Source: a virus
Length of the DNA stretch: 26,586 nt
Reading direction: 5' to 3' (one strand)
IMG/VR virus record: IMGVR_UViG_3300044638_000616
Coordinates: 1-26,586 of that record
The notes under the pieces were generated by a model. It ran no database searches and had not been told where the DNA came from. It saw only the letters and a list, made by a program, of their open reading frames with translations. Each line of letters begins with the position of its first letter. Position 1 is the first letter of the stretch. Shown here piece after piece: positions 19,711 through 26,586 of this stretch. A program made the translations under genes and the position numbers.

Positions 19711-20676
19711 TTAGTTAGCAGAGTTTGTGATTCCGTAAGTAACAACGTCAGAAGCAAAACCGTATTTAGCATCTGCAGTAAAACGCATAACTACACGTAC
19801 GTTTTGTGAGCCATCGATATCACCCATATCTAAAACCTTAACTTCGTTCATATCGTTCAACAAACCAGTTGCGAAGTACAAGTTAGATTTTTGTGCAAGC
19901 AATGCAGTGTTGTTAGCAAGACCGTTAGCCATAAAGATACGAACACCATCAAAATACAAGTCGTTCAATACTTGGTTTGTACCTTTGTTATCGTAACCAT
20001 TAGCACCTACACCTGAAGCAGCGAAACCACCCAATGCACGTACATAAGCACGATAGATGTTGTTAGATACATACAAAGTAAGGTCTTCTTTTCCGTAGAT
20101 AGCAGCAGGACAAGCATCAACGATAGAACCTAATTGAGCAATAACGTTAGAAGCATCTACTGTAGTACCTGCAATCTCTTGTGCAGCTGGCAAAGTAGCA
20201 TCAGTAGTCAATTGTGTCATAATACCTGCGAACTGACCTGCAGTTGCGTTAACACCTCTCCAAATTGAAGTCTCCATACCTGCGGCAACTTTCTCGGCAG
20301 CGTGTGCGATTAAGAAGTCAGCGAAAGATTTAGGAAGTGTGTCAAATGCAGAGTAACCCATTTGAATGGCATCCCAATCGGATCTAAAGTCTGACTTGCA
20401 TAATTGCAAATTTACTTGGAAGCTCTCGGGCTGTAACACTCTCTCTGTCAATGTAACTGAAGAGGTAGGGTCGAAATCGCAAGATGCGTTACGGATGATG
20501 TCATCTGTAGCCACACGCTTAATTACTTGCTTATATTTGACGTTAGGCATAATAGTGATACCGCCTTTGTCAAGGGTTGGAGCAGACAATAAAGCTGCTG
20601 CGATGTACTTACCTGCAAACTCACCAGCATATGTTGTGCTGATGCTTTGAGTAGTCGATAGATTAATTTTTTCCAT
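19711..20676 (-). CDS. Major capsid protein
   Basis: Forms the icosahedral shell. The 321-residue protein begins MEKINLSTTQSISTTYAGEF and includes ALLSAPTLDKGGITIMPNVK, FDPTSSVTLTERVLQPESFQ, a long helical segment (FADFLIAHAAEKVAAGMETS) like the HK97 spine helix, and a C-terminal beta region (NEVKVLDMGDIDGSQNVRVV; FTADAKYGFASDVVTYGI). Composition (Ala, Thr, Asn, Gly), length, and position after protease, scaffold-like and decoration-like genes fit an HK97-fold capsid protein; the pattern is one I associate with Bacteroidetes siphophages. Followed by a strong terminator, consistent with high, bounded expression. The N-terminus has no obvious long delta domain, so a separate scaffold is needed. 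Confidence 0.85.
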   Translation of the reverse strand: MEKINLSTTQSISTTYAGEFAGKYIAAALLSAPTLDKGGITIMPNVKYKQVIKRVATDDIIRNASCDFDPTSSVTLTERVLQPESFQVNLQLCKSDFRSDWDAIQMGYSAFDTLPKSFADFLIAHAAEKVAAGMETSIWRGVNATAGQFAGIMTQLTTDATLPAAQEIAGTTVDASNVIAQLGSIVDACPAAIYGKEDLTLYVSNNIYRAYVRALGGFAASGVGANGYDNKGTNQVLNDLYFDGVRIFMANGLANNTALLAQKSNLYFATGLLNDMNEVKVLDMGDIDGSQNVRVVMRFTADAKYGFASDVVTYGITNSAN

Positions 20677-20700
20677 TTTATTTAATTATTTAATTTCGTT

Positions 20701-21123
20701 TTATACTACAGTTAATGTGATTGCGCCTGCAGAAGTTCCCATACCTGATACATACCAGTTAGAACCATCACAATTCAATTCTACGAAGTCACCGATTGTG
20801 TCAGCAGAAGCAGAGAAAGTGATTGTGTTTTCGTCAGCAGCAGGAACAAGTGTGCTATTGACAATAACACCACCTTGAATTTTGCTTGTAGCTGCTTTGA
20901 TAGTCCAAGCAGTAGTTGCAAATAAAGCACCTACAACAAAACGGTATTGATGTCCTGAAGCGTCAGCAACGGCAGGAAGTGTAACTTGCGCACCTGCAGC
21001 AGCGTTAAGAATAAATACTTTACCGCTATCTTCAGCAGTTAAAGTTGTTGCACCTGTCAATGTTTCAATTACGCCTACTTGACGTAAAACATCGTTAGAT
21101 ACTGATGTAAATGTTGTACTCAT
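20701..21123 (-). CDS. Head decoration-like protein
   Basis: A 140-residue all-beta protein with AEDSGKVFILNAAAGAQVTL (about 29-48), then PAVADASGHQYRFVV and a final SADTIGDFVELNCDGSNWYV. The D-GK-FIL-A--GA-VTLP pattern is typical of capsid decoration or fibre-type beta domains in phages. Position right before the capsid gene favours a decoration role. No catalytic residues. Alternative: a small fibre. Confidence 0.6.
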   Translation of the reverse strand: MSTTFTSVSNDVLRQVGVIETLTGATTLTAEDSGKVFILNAAAGAQVTLPAVADASGHQYRFVVGALFATTAWTIKAATSKIQGGVIVNSTLVPAADENTITFSASADTIGDFVELNCDGSNWYVSGMGTSAGAITLTVV

Positions 21124-21143
21124 TTTTTTTGGTTTTTTAGTTA

Positions 21144-21746
21144 TTAAATATTATTGAATTTCTCAAGGATTGAATCCATTGTAGAACGACTGCGATTTTT
21201 AGCAAGGCGCATTACTTCTACTTTAGTTTCGTTTTCAGGGTTGAATGAAATAGGTTTAGGCTCTTCGCTCAATTCAACTGGTGCAACTTCTTCTGCAACT
21301 TCAGATGATAATACGAGTTTAGCTTTCAACTCTTCGTTTTCTTTTTTCAAGGCTTCGATTTCGCTAAAGAAAGATTCTTTAGTTACTGATTCGATGATTT
21401 TCTTTGCAGTAGGTGCAGCAGCCATTTCTTCTTCAGGCATCTTACCTGTTTCAACTTCAGCTTCAGGAGCTTCAACTTCTACCTCTACTTCTGCTTCAGC
21501 AGCTTCACGGATGTCAGCAATTACACCTTCTTCGATTACTACAAGGATACGCATATCCTCAAGTTCATACTCACCTACAGGAAGAGCAATGCGTTGTTCG
21601 TCTTCAGTTAGGATAAACACAGGTTGACCTGCTTCGAATACTTCTGCTTCAAGCATAGATACACCATCAGTAAGGCGCATAGTTTCCAACTTCACTTCCA
21701 TTCCAAGAAGTGTGCGGACTTTGTTTAAGAGTGATTTTTCGTTCAT
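21144..21746 (-). CDS. Scaffold-like assembly protein
   Basis: A 200-residue, highly acidic protein. After a short beta-like N-terminus (MNEKSLLNKVRTLLGMEVKL) there is a low-complexity Glu/Ala/Val stretch (VEVEVEAPEAEVETGKMPEE, about 85-105). A coiled coil follows (FFSEIEALKKENEELKAKLV, about 126-145), and a basic C-terminus (RLAKNRSRSTMDSILEKF). An acidic coiled coil with a basic C-terminal end is how internal scaffolds bind capsid subunits. Location between protease and capsid genes supports it. Not a homologue I can name. Confidence 0.62.
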   Translation of the reverse strand: MNEKSLLNKVRTLLGMEVKLETMRLTDGVSMLEAEVFEAGQPVFILTEDEQRIALPVGEYELEDMRILVVIEEGVIADIREAAEAEVEVEVEAPEAEVETGKMPEEEMAAAPTAKKIIESVTKESFFSEIEALKKENEELKAKLVLSSEVAEEVAPVELSEEPKPISFNPENETKVEVMRLAKNRSRSTMDSILEKFNNI

Positions 21747-21752
21747 TTGTTT

Positions 21753-22157
21753 TTATTTACCTATTGTTTTAACTGCATCAACAGCACCTTGAATAGCTGT
21801 ATTAATTTCTTCTGCAAAAGCATAACCATCCATAAGTTGTTTCCAAGCGGGTAATTGCTTTACATCAACTCCTAAATCATTAGCTTGTTTAGTAATTGTA
21901 GTTTCTAATTTTCCTAACATATTAGTTATGGTTTTTGGATAATCTTTACCAACTAAAATGTCTTTATATGCAATATTTAATGCAGTTGCATTTTTTTGAA
22001 CGGTTGCTCCAAGTCTTGAGTATTTAGGCACATTACTCGTTAGTGTCTTAACAATAGATGCAATCTCATCGGTTGTTGCTAATTCAACTTGATGTGAAGC
22101 AAGCTCCGTAGCCTCTTCTTTAAACAACTTGTTGTAGATAGATTTTTGTGTGTTCAT
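21753..22157 (-). CDS. Coiled-coil structural accessory protein A, 134 aa
   Basis: A 134-residue helical protein. Near the N-terminus it has TELASHQVELATTDEIASIV, then helices with KYSRLGATVQKNATALNIAY and TITKQANDLGVDVKQLPAWK. The layout resembles the gene product at 22400-22783 (Q/K-HxVxL then helices then A-LGV-), suggesting diverged paralogues. It is A/T-richer than the capsid genes. Start context AACGTTAT-N6-ATG. Function unknown; head assembly is suggested by position. Confidence 0.6.
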   Translation of the reverse strand: MNTQKSIYNKLFKEEATELASHQVELATTDEIASIVKTLTSNVPKYSRLGATVQKNATALNIAYKDILVGKDYPKTITNMLGKLETTITKQANDLGVDVKQLPAWKQLMDGYAFAEEINTAIQGAVDAVKTIGK

Positions 22158-22193
22158 ATGTATATAACGTTTTATAGATTACTTGTTGCGTTT

Positions 22194-22397
22194 TTATCCG
22201 TTTTGACGTACTGTAGTTCTCACTCCGCTTACTATAGTTGTAGTCACTACATCAGCAGTTCCTTCCGTCTTTCCAATGCCTTGTGCCTCTAAACTTCCGT
22301 CACAACATTTTGTAGAGTATTTTCCGTTTGAACATAGGCAGCCTCTTCTTGCTCCTGCTCTTGGACTTGCCGTACTTGGTGTTTTGAATTTGCTCAT
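22194..22397 (-). CDS. Cys-rich small phage protein, 67 aa
   Basis: A 67-residue protein with RRGCLCSNGKYSTKCCDGSL (about 18-37), four Cys in CLC...CC, followed by EAQGIGKTEGTADVV and Thr-rich end. The motif CLC-(S)NG-YS-KCCDG---AQGIG is one I recognise from Bacteroidetes phage structural modules, always without a function. Zinc or disulfide binding is possible. It lies between the two coiled-coil accessory genes. Confidence 0.65.
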   Translation of the reverse strand: MSKFKTPSTASPRAGARRGCLCSNGKYSTKCCDGSLEAQGIGKTEGTADVVTTTIVSGVRTTVRQNG

Positions 22398-22399
22398 AA

Positions 22400-22783
22400 T
22401 TAACCTTTTATTTTTTGAACGTATCTTAAAATTTCAGTAAGACGAACTCCGTTTTTTTCCATCTCTTGAACTTCTTTACTACTATTAATTTCTTGCAATC
22501 CAATGCCAAGTTCTTTTGCAGTTTCTACAACTTTATCGTATTGTTTTGCGGTAGTCAACGCACCTCTATCAGCTTCAGCTAATTTAGCTCCTAATTCACT
22601 TGCGGATTTTTTTATAGCTTCGACCATTTTTTCCAATTGAGCAATGTTCTTATTATCTACGTTTATATTTGTTTTAAACGTGTCAAACATACCTAATTGT
22701 ACTTCGTGTTTTGTTAATTGTACTTCTTGTAACTCTGCTGCGTTACGCTCCATTTGAGCAATTTTGTTTAGGATATTGTTCAT
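22400..22783 (-). CDS. Coiled-coil structural accessory protein B, 127 aa
   Basis: A 127-residue helical protein with LQEVQLTKHEVQLGMFDTFK near the N-terminus and long heptad-rich helices (KNIAQLEKMVEAIKKSASEL; YDKVVETAKELGIGLQEINS). It appears related in layout to the protein at 21753-22157. The LTKHEVQL segment is coded by a copy of the AAACACGAA sequence and resembles AKHEVEL in the protease. No catalytic motif. Position suggests a head or assembly accessory. Confidence 0.6.
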   Translation of the reverse strand: MNNILNKIAQMERNAAELQEVQLTKHEVQLGMFDTFKTNINVDNKNIAQLEKMVEAIKKSASELGAKLAEADRGALTTAKQYDKVVETAKELGIGLQEINSSKEVQEMEKNGVRLTEILRYVQKIKG

Positions 22784-22788
22784 CGTTT

Positions 22789-23364
22789 TTATTTTAGTAA
22801 GTTTTTAAGTTGTTCAATGATTGCGTGTTTCTCTTGCTCCTCACGAGGTGAATCAGGCATCTTGTCAGCAAAGTATCCCTCAATAGAGAATCCTTTTATC
22901 TTGCCTTCTTTTACGTCTTGCCACACCTCATCGTTGTCCACCTTCATAGAAATCATCCAAGTTCCTTTTGGTAGGTTGAATCCGTACAACTGGCTTTTGT
23001 CCATCTTTTCGTCTTCGATTAGCCACGATTCTACTACGCTCATTCCTTTGATAGCGTCCTTGTGTTCGTAGGTAGCGTTGTTCTGATTGCCTTTCTTAAA
23101 GAATAACTCCATAGCTTGACGCACGGTGTTCTCTGAAAAGTAAATGTAAAACTCCTCCTCTTTGTTTCTGCGGTAAATCTTCTTGTTAGGGATAAGAGCA
23201 GCACCCATTAGGATACGTTTCTCGGTGTCAATTTCTTTGAGTTCTACTTCGTGTTTTGCTAACGCGATGAAGTTCTCCTCTATGGCAGGTGCTTCTACCA
23301 CGGATACCGCATTGATGCCGCCTTGTAGGTCTTTTTCGTCAATGATTAGCTCTAATACATTCAT
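22789..23364 (-). CDS. Prohead maturation protease (XkdF-like, S78-type)
   Basis: Cleaves scaffold and capsid precursor during procapsid maturation. The 191-residue protein begins MNVLELIIDEKDLQGGINAV, followed by SVVEAPAIEENFIALAKHEV, the opening seen in PBSX XkdF-like proteins. Its core has the putative catalytic His in ATYEHKDAI (His101) and Ser in KGFSIEGYFADKM (Ser160), spaced as in herpesvirus-type assemblin proteases. The SVVEAPAI entry and GFSIEGYF signature are strong. Start context AACGTTAT-N6-ATG. It stands between the tape measure and scaffold-like genes. Confidence 0.82.
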   Translation of the reverse strand: MNVLELIIDEKDLQGGINAVSVVEAPAIEENFIALAKHEVELKEIDTEKRILMGAALIPNKKIYRRNKEEEFYIYFSENTVRQAMELFFKKGNQNNATYEHKDAIKGMSVVESWLIEDEKMDKSQLYGFNLPKGTWMISMKVDNDEVWQDVKEGKIKGFSIEGYFADKMPDSPREEQEKHAIIEQLKNLLK

Positions 23365-23384
23365 AATAAAATAACGTTTTTAGG

Positions 23385-25313
23385 TTACAATGTTGCGTTT
23401 TTAATTCTATTGCGGTCAAGTGCCTGTGCAGATGTGACCTCACCACTTACAACATACGCTTGAATTGGTTGTTGTTGTATTTGTGCAAGCTGATTCATTC
23501 CTGAATTGCCTACGACATTAAATGATGGAGACATCACACCACCACCGCTACCTGATGGAGAATTTAATGAAGATTCACCACCACCACTACCGCCAAATTT
23601 AGCAGCAGCAATTTTAGCAATACCTGCCGCACCGAAAGCAGCAGTTAAACTCGCCTGTATAGCAGGATAAGCAGGCATCACAGCGGTTATAGGTGATTTT
23701 TGTGCAGTCTTCCAAGCCTCAATTGTACCTTCAATTGTTGCGATAGTAGATGAAGCAATCTTTGCAGCCTTATCTATGTTGAAGGCAGCCTTTGCTTGAC
23801 GCTCATTACGCTGACCGAATAATTCAGTAATGCTTGAAATTAAAGCTAACGAATCTTGTGCCAATGCAACCTTCTGCTCATTTACCGCCTTGATATCTTC
23901 GAGGTCTTTTTTGAGCATTTCATCGTCTTTGCGCTCTTGCTCTTTACGTAATTGCTCCTCAAGTTGTGCTTGCTGAATGTCTAACGCTTGCTTCTGTTCG
24001 TTGTAAGCAATCTCTGCATCTAATCTTGCTTGAGTTCCTTCTTTATGGATGTCAATTTGCTCTTGTAATCTTGCCAGTTGCAACTCACGTTCTTGCTTTG
24101 AGATATCAATGAGCTTTTGAATTTTCCTATCTTCTTCTTTGATGAACTCTGCCTCTGCTTTTTGACGTTCTATGCTTAAAGTTACTTCGCTTTCAGTTCG
24201 TGCTTTGATAAGTTCATCTGCCTCTTTTTGCAATGCAAGGTCATTTGCTAACTGCTCTGAACGTAGTCCTTGAATCTGCGCTAAAACACCTTCACGATTT
24301 GCTTGTGCTTCAGTAAGTGCTACCTGATTCTCTACAGTCTTGCTCTTGTTGTATTCCATTTGAGCTGCCTGAATCTGCAAATCTGCTTGACGCAACATTG
24401 CTTTCTCTTGTTGGTCTAATACATCTTTTAACTTGTTGTTTGCAGCAATTCTTTCGGGTATAGAGTTACGCTCTTCATCACGAATTTGACGTAGAGTTTC
24501 TGCTTGTCTATCGTAAATCTCAACGAGTCTACCTTGTTGGGCAGCAGCCACCGCAGCGTTATTACGAGCGTCAACTAATGCAGATGCTTGTTCATAAGCA
24601 GCCGTAACCGAAATTTTGCTCAAATTTTGAACTGCCTTTCCTCCAAAATCTATTACTTCCGTTGCCGCCTCAATAAAGTTATCCGTGATATCTTTTCCTG
24701 ACTTAATGAAGTCTTTACCTACTTGGTCAATGTCCTTTTGAGTGGCTTTGATATTCTTACGCAGTTCTTTAATTGTCTTCGGGTCTTTGTCTCCCAAGAA
24801 TGATTTCTCCCAAGCTAACTGAAGTTCTTGAACACCTAATTTAATGCCATAAAAAGCAAGTTTTAGAGGAGTGAGTGCTATGTTTAATAATCCACCCATC
24901 ACTTTACCTAACGCATTGAAGCCACCAGTTGATTCATAAGCAGCCTTTGCAGCGTTTACCAATGCACCTACCGTTTGATTGAATAGGATAGATAGGGTTT
25001 CCATAATCTTTTGGAATCCACTTGCCGTTTCACCGCTTGATTCAAATGCAGATTTTAATCCTGCCAATGCTCCAATGATTAAACCGATACCTGCACCCTT
25101 GAGTGCCATACCTAAACCTTTGGCAGCAGAACTAATTTTCTTAAAGCCTTTAGATGCGCCATCAGCAGCATCGTCCGTCTTTTTGACTTCCTTATTTAAC
25201 CTCTTAACGCTATCGGTTGAGTCATCAATATTATCAGCAACTTTCTTAAAGTCTTTTGCTGCTTCGTCTGCGTTCGATTCAACGTCAATCTTAATTTTTC
25301 TTGTCTCTGCCAT
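23385..25313 (-). CDS. Tail tape measure protein
   Basis: Sets tail length and is ejected ahead of DNA. The 642-residue protein begins with a charged segment (ADEAAKDFKKVADNIDDSTD) and has a hydrophobic membrane-active-like region ALKGAGIGLIIGALAGLKSA (about 73-92). Repeating TMP-like segments (GGFNALGKVMGGLLNIALTP) are followed by a very long Gln/Glu/Lys-rich coiled coil (about 290-490) with R-A-E--A--E-Q repeats. The end is Gly/Ser-rich (FGGSGGGESSLNSPSGSGGG) then NQLAQIQQQPIQAYVVSGEV. If the usual 0.15 nm per residue holds, the tail would be about 95 nm. It is overlapped at its start by the 54-aa gene. Confidence 0.8.
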   Translation of the reverse strand: MAETRKIKIDVESNADEAAKDFKKVADNIDDSTDSVKRLNKEVKKTDDAADGASKGFKKISSAAKGLGMALKGAGIGLIIGALAGLKSAFESSGETASGFQKIMETLSILFNQTVGALVNAAKAAYESTGGFNALGKVMGGLLNIALTPLKLAFYGIKLGVQELQLAWEKSFLGDKDPKTIKELRKNIKATQKDIDQVGKDFIKSGKDITDNFIEAATEVIDFGGKAVQNLSKISVTAAYEQASALVDARNNAAVAAAQQGRLVEIYDRQAETLRQIRDEERNSIPERIAANNKLKDVLDQQEKAMLRQADLQIQAAQMEYNKSKTVENQVALTEAQANREGVLAQIQGLRSEQLANDLALQKEADELIKARTESEVTLSIERQKAEAEFIKEEDRKIQKLIDISKQERELQLARLQEQIDIHKEGTQARLDAEIAYNEQKQALDIQQAQLEEQLRKEQERKDDEMLKKDLEDIKAVNEQKVALAQDSLALISSITELFGQRNERQAKAAFNIDKAAKIASSTIATIEGTIEAWKTAQKSPITAVMPAYPAIQASLTAAFGAAGIAKIAAAKFGGSGGGESSLNSPSGSGGGVMSPSFNVVGNSGMNQLAQIQQQPIQAYVVSGEVTSAQALDRNRIKNATL

Positions 25314-25455
25314 TGTATAGTTTTTTTCTTAATTGTTGTTTCCACATTTTTTTTGTAGAGCTTGTCAGTTCGTGTTTCCCTTTGGCTATGTCAATCAACT
25401 CGGATTCTCCGTAGAAGTTGTCAAGTTGTAGCATTGCGATTATTTGCTTTATCAT
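25291..25455 (-). CDS. Small basic protein, 54 aa, upstream of the tape measure
   Basis: ATG at 25455 overlaps the stop of the preceding tail gene as ATGA and the frame ends inside the first codons of the tape measure gene. The 54-residue product begins MIKQIIAMLQLDNFYGESEL and ends with a basic run (MWKQQLRKKLYNGRDKKN); residues about 24-34 are IAKGKHELTSS. The position just before the tape measure and the small size recall the second part of a tail-assembly chaperone pair, but there is no slippery sequence to support a frameshift. Coupled on both sides. Confidence 0.6.
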   Translation of the reverse strand: MIKQIIAMLQLDNFYGESELIDIAKGKHELTSSTKKMWKQQLRKKLYNGRDKKN

Positions 25456-26586
25456 TGGATTATATAAAAAGATTCAGTTGTTGTGCTTCCGTCTAAATAC
25501 GTATATGTAACTACGATAGTATAAACCGTACCTGCTGCGCCACTCGGCAAACCTATTGTCAAAGAACCGCTCGCAGTCATCGGATTCGGTGAGAAAGTTA
25601 CGTCAGTATCAGAACACGAAAAAGATGCCTGTACTGCGTTGTTTGGTAGGTTGATTAGGTACTTTACGCTGCCGCCTTCAGTAGATACTTTCGGGTTTGG
25701 ATTCGTAGAGTTGACAATCGGTCTAAAATCCAAGATCAGTTGCAGATCTGCGTCTCCGGTAGTTAAGTTCGTTCTCATCTCGTTGATGATGTACCTCCTG
25801 TCTCTGATTACAAGTCTATCGTTTAGCTGCAATCCTGTTAGTAGGCTCACAGGTAGTCTTGCCTTTACGCTAACTAAACGCTGCTTTAGATTGTAAAGGT
25901 TGTACAGGTAGCTGAAATAGTAATTAGCAAAGAGTGTGTTTTGGATAGGGTAGTCAAGTAGCGTACTTGTTTCGGGCGCAAAGTTCAAAGTATAGTCCGT
26001 GTTATTGTAGAGCAAGTCCTGCCCAAATGGAGTATAGTCAACAACCGTGCTATGACCTCCGCCATCGTTAGCCCATTTGAAATCGCTCTCTTGATTTCGG
26101 TACTGATACAATAGAACTGGCTTTGGTATGTATGGAGCAAACTCCGAGTTCAAAGAGTAGCCAACTTGCAATACCTGCGTTCCGTTAAATTTCTGCTGAA
26201 GTAAATTCTCGAAAGGTACTTCAACTACAAACTCACCGCCGTCGTAGTTGTATTGATATGTCGTGTCTCCGTAAGACTTGCTAAATGTCTGCGAGAAATA
26301 CTTGTTGAGTATGCACTCGGAATCTTGGTACTTGAAAGAAATCTTTTTGTAGAGCGGCATCCTTGCGTGTTCAATTGTGTTGACATCAACGTACTCCGAT
26401 ACGTCTACAACTCCTCCTTTTGAATACCAGTCATCTAATGGCTCAACCCAATACTCTCCGTCCGTGATTGAGTAGACGGTCATATTAAACACCTTTAGAA
26501 TCCCTGCGAAGAAATCAGCTATCTTCATAACAGGTGCGTTTGCCGAAAGGTCTACTGTAGATGTATAAACAACATTTGATGCAGCA
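25452..26586 (-). CDS. Tail protein with C-terminal Ig-like part, cut by the window edge
   Basis: The frame stays open to the right edge, upstream of the first Met at 26528 (AASNVVYTSTVDLSANAPVM), so the N-terminus lies outside. About 378 residues are visible. The segment MKIADFFAGILKVFNMTVYS is like a motif common in Bacteroidetes phage tail proteins (MK--DF--G--K-FN). The body is beta-rich with Tyr and Asn (FSKSYGDTTYQYNYDGGEFV; NYYFSYLYNLYNLKQRLVSV). The last 85 residues (KVSTEGGSVKYLINLPNNAV; FSPNPMTASGSLTIGLPSG) read as an Ig/BIG-like fold that could be an adhesin. The precise role (distal tail, baseplate or host attachment) is not decidable here. Confidence 0.68.
   Translation of the reverse strand, partial: AASNVVYTSTVDLSANAPVMKIADFFAGILKVFNMTVYSITDGEYWVEPLDDWYSKGGVVDVSEYVDVNTIEHARMPLYKKISFKYQDSECILNKYFSQTFSKSYGDTTYQYNYDGGEFVVEVPFENLLQQKFNGTQVLQVGYSLNSEFAPYIPKPVLLYQYRNQESDFKWANDGGGHSTVVDYTPFGQDLLYNNTDYTLNFAPETSTLLDYPIQNTLFANYYFSYLYNLYNLKQRLVSVKARLPVSLLTGLQLNDRLVIRDRRYIINEMRTNLTTGDADLQLILDFRPIVNSTNPNPKVSTEGGSVKYLINLPNNAVQASFSCSDTDVTFSPNPMTASGSLTIGLPSGAAGTVYTIVVTYTYLDGSTTTESFYIIQ

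Noticed and set aside
21154-21627. A 157-residue plus-strand open frame with Ser/Thr-rich product
   Set aside because: It is the complement of the Glu/Ala-rich scaffold-like gene; low-complexity codons there make long antisense frames by chance.
310-25377. Lys-His-Glu as a repeated peptide motif in many proteins
   Set aside because: The underlying DNA motif also appears in other frames and between genes, so the peptide recurrence is more likely a by-product of a nucleotide signal.
25291-25455. Programmed frameshift tail chaperone before the tape measure
   Set aside because: No slippery heptamer with a suitable overlapping frame could be found; the gene has its own start with an ATGA overlap.

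Overview
The window reads as part of a tailed double-stranded DNA phage (siphovirus-like) infecting a member of the Bacteroidetes, most likely a flavobacterium. Every supported gene lies on the minus strand, so transcription runs from high to low coordinates. Three things point to the host group: the promoters have the Bacteroidetes form TTG - about 19 nt - TAnnTTTG (TATATTTG occurs three times in or beside intergenic DNA); start codons mostly lack Shine-Dalgarno sequences and sit behind A/T-rich or AACG-containing leaders; and many small proteins resemble families I know mainly from flavobacterial phages. No integrase was found, and both window edges cut through a gene, so this is an internal piece of a larger genome.

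Layout in the direction of transcription. 26586-23385: tail module (an edge-truncated tail protein with a C-terminal Ig-like part, a 54-aa protein, a tape measure protein). 23364-19711: head module (XkdF-like prohead protease, two probably paralogous coiled-coil proteins around a Cys-rich small protein, scaffold-like protein, decoration-like protein, major capsid protein). 19636-16392: probable major tail protein, a small neck-like protein, portal with a C-terminal extension, connector, and a 32-aa gene. 16307-13847: fibre-like protein with WG repeats, a 65-aa protein, holin, M15 endolysin and a probable one-piece spanin. 13850-12819: metallophosphoesterase. 12818-12392: the only long gene-free stretch, holding a terminator, direct repeats and palindromes. 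12391-3713: early region of many small, coupled genes, with a DnaA-domain-IV-like protein, DnaD-like protein, RecA-fold helicase, an ABC-ATPase/GNAT fusion, NinG, ERF annealing protein, YqaJ-type exonuclease, a MazG-like protein, an SSB-like protein and an HTH protein. 3643-1: a sigma-factor-like protein with its own promoter, then small genes, terminase small and large subunits, and an edge-truncated conserved phage protein.

How it works together: the early genes supply origin recognition, helicase loading and unwinding, and annealing-type recombination. The sigma-like protein sits between the early block and the terminase/late genes and could switch transcription. Terminators isolate the capsid and tail-protein genes.

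The most interesting non-coding signals are: (i) a roughly 90-nt RNA at 10583-10673 with its own TATATTTG promoter, a long terminator hairpin, and an 8-bp Watson-Crick kissing interaction between the terminator loop and an upstream hairpin loop; (ii) a strongly strand-biased motif, AAACACG(A/G)A on the coding strand, with about 30 core copies against about 2 in the other orientation; (iii) a duplicated 5' leader hairpin in front of two distant genes; (iv) an AACGTTAT-N6-ATG start signature; and (v) a tRNA-like T-arm/acceptor/CCA segment inside the fibre-like gene. All counts were made by eye.
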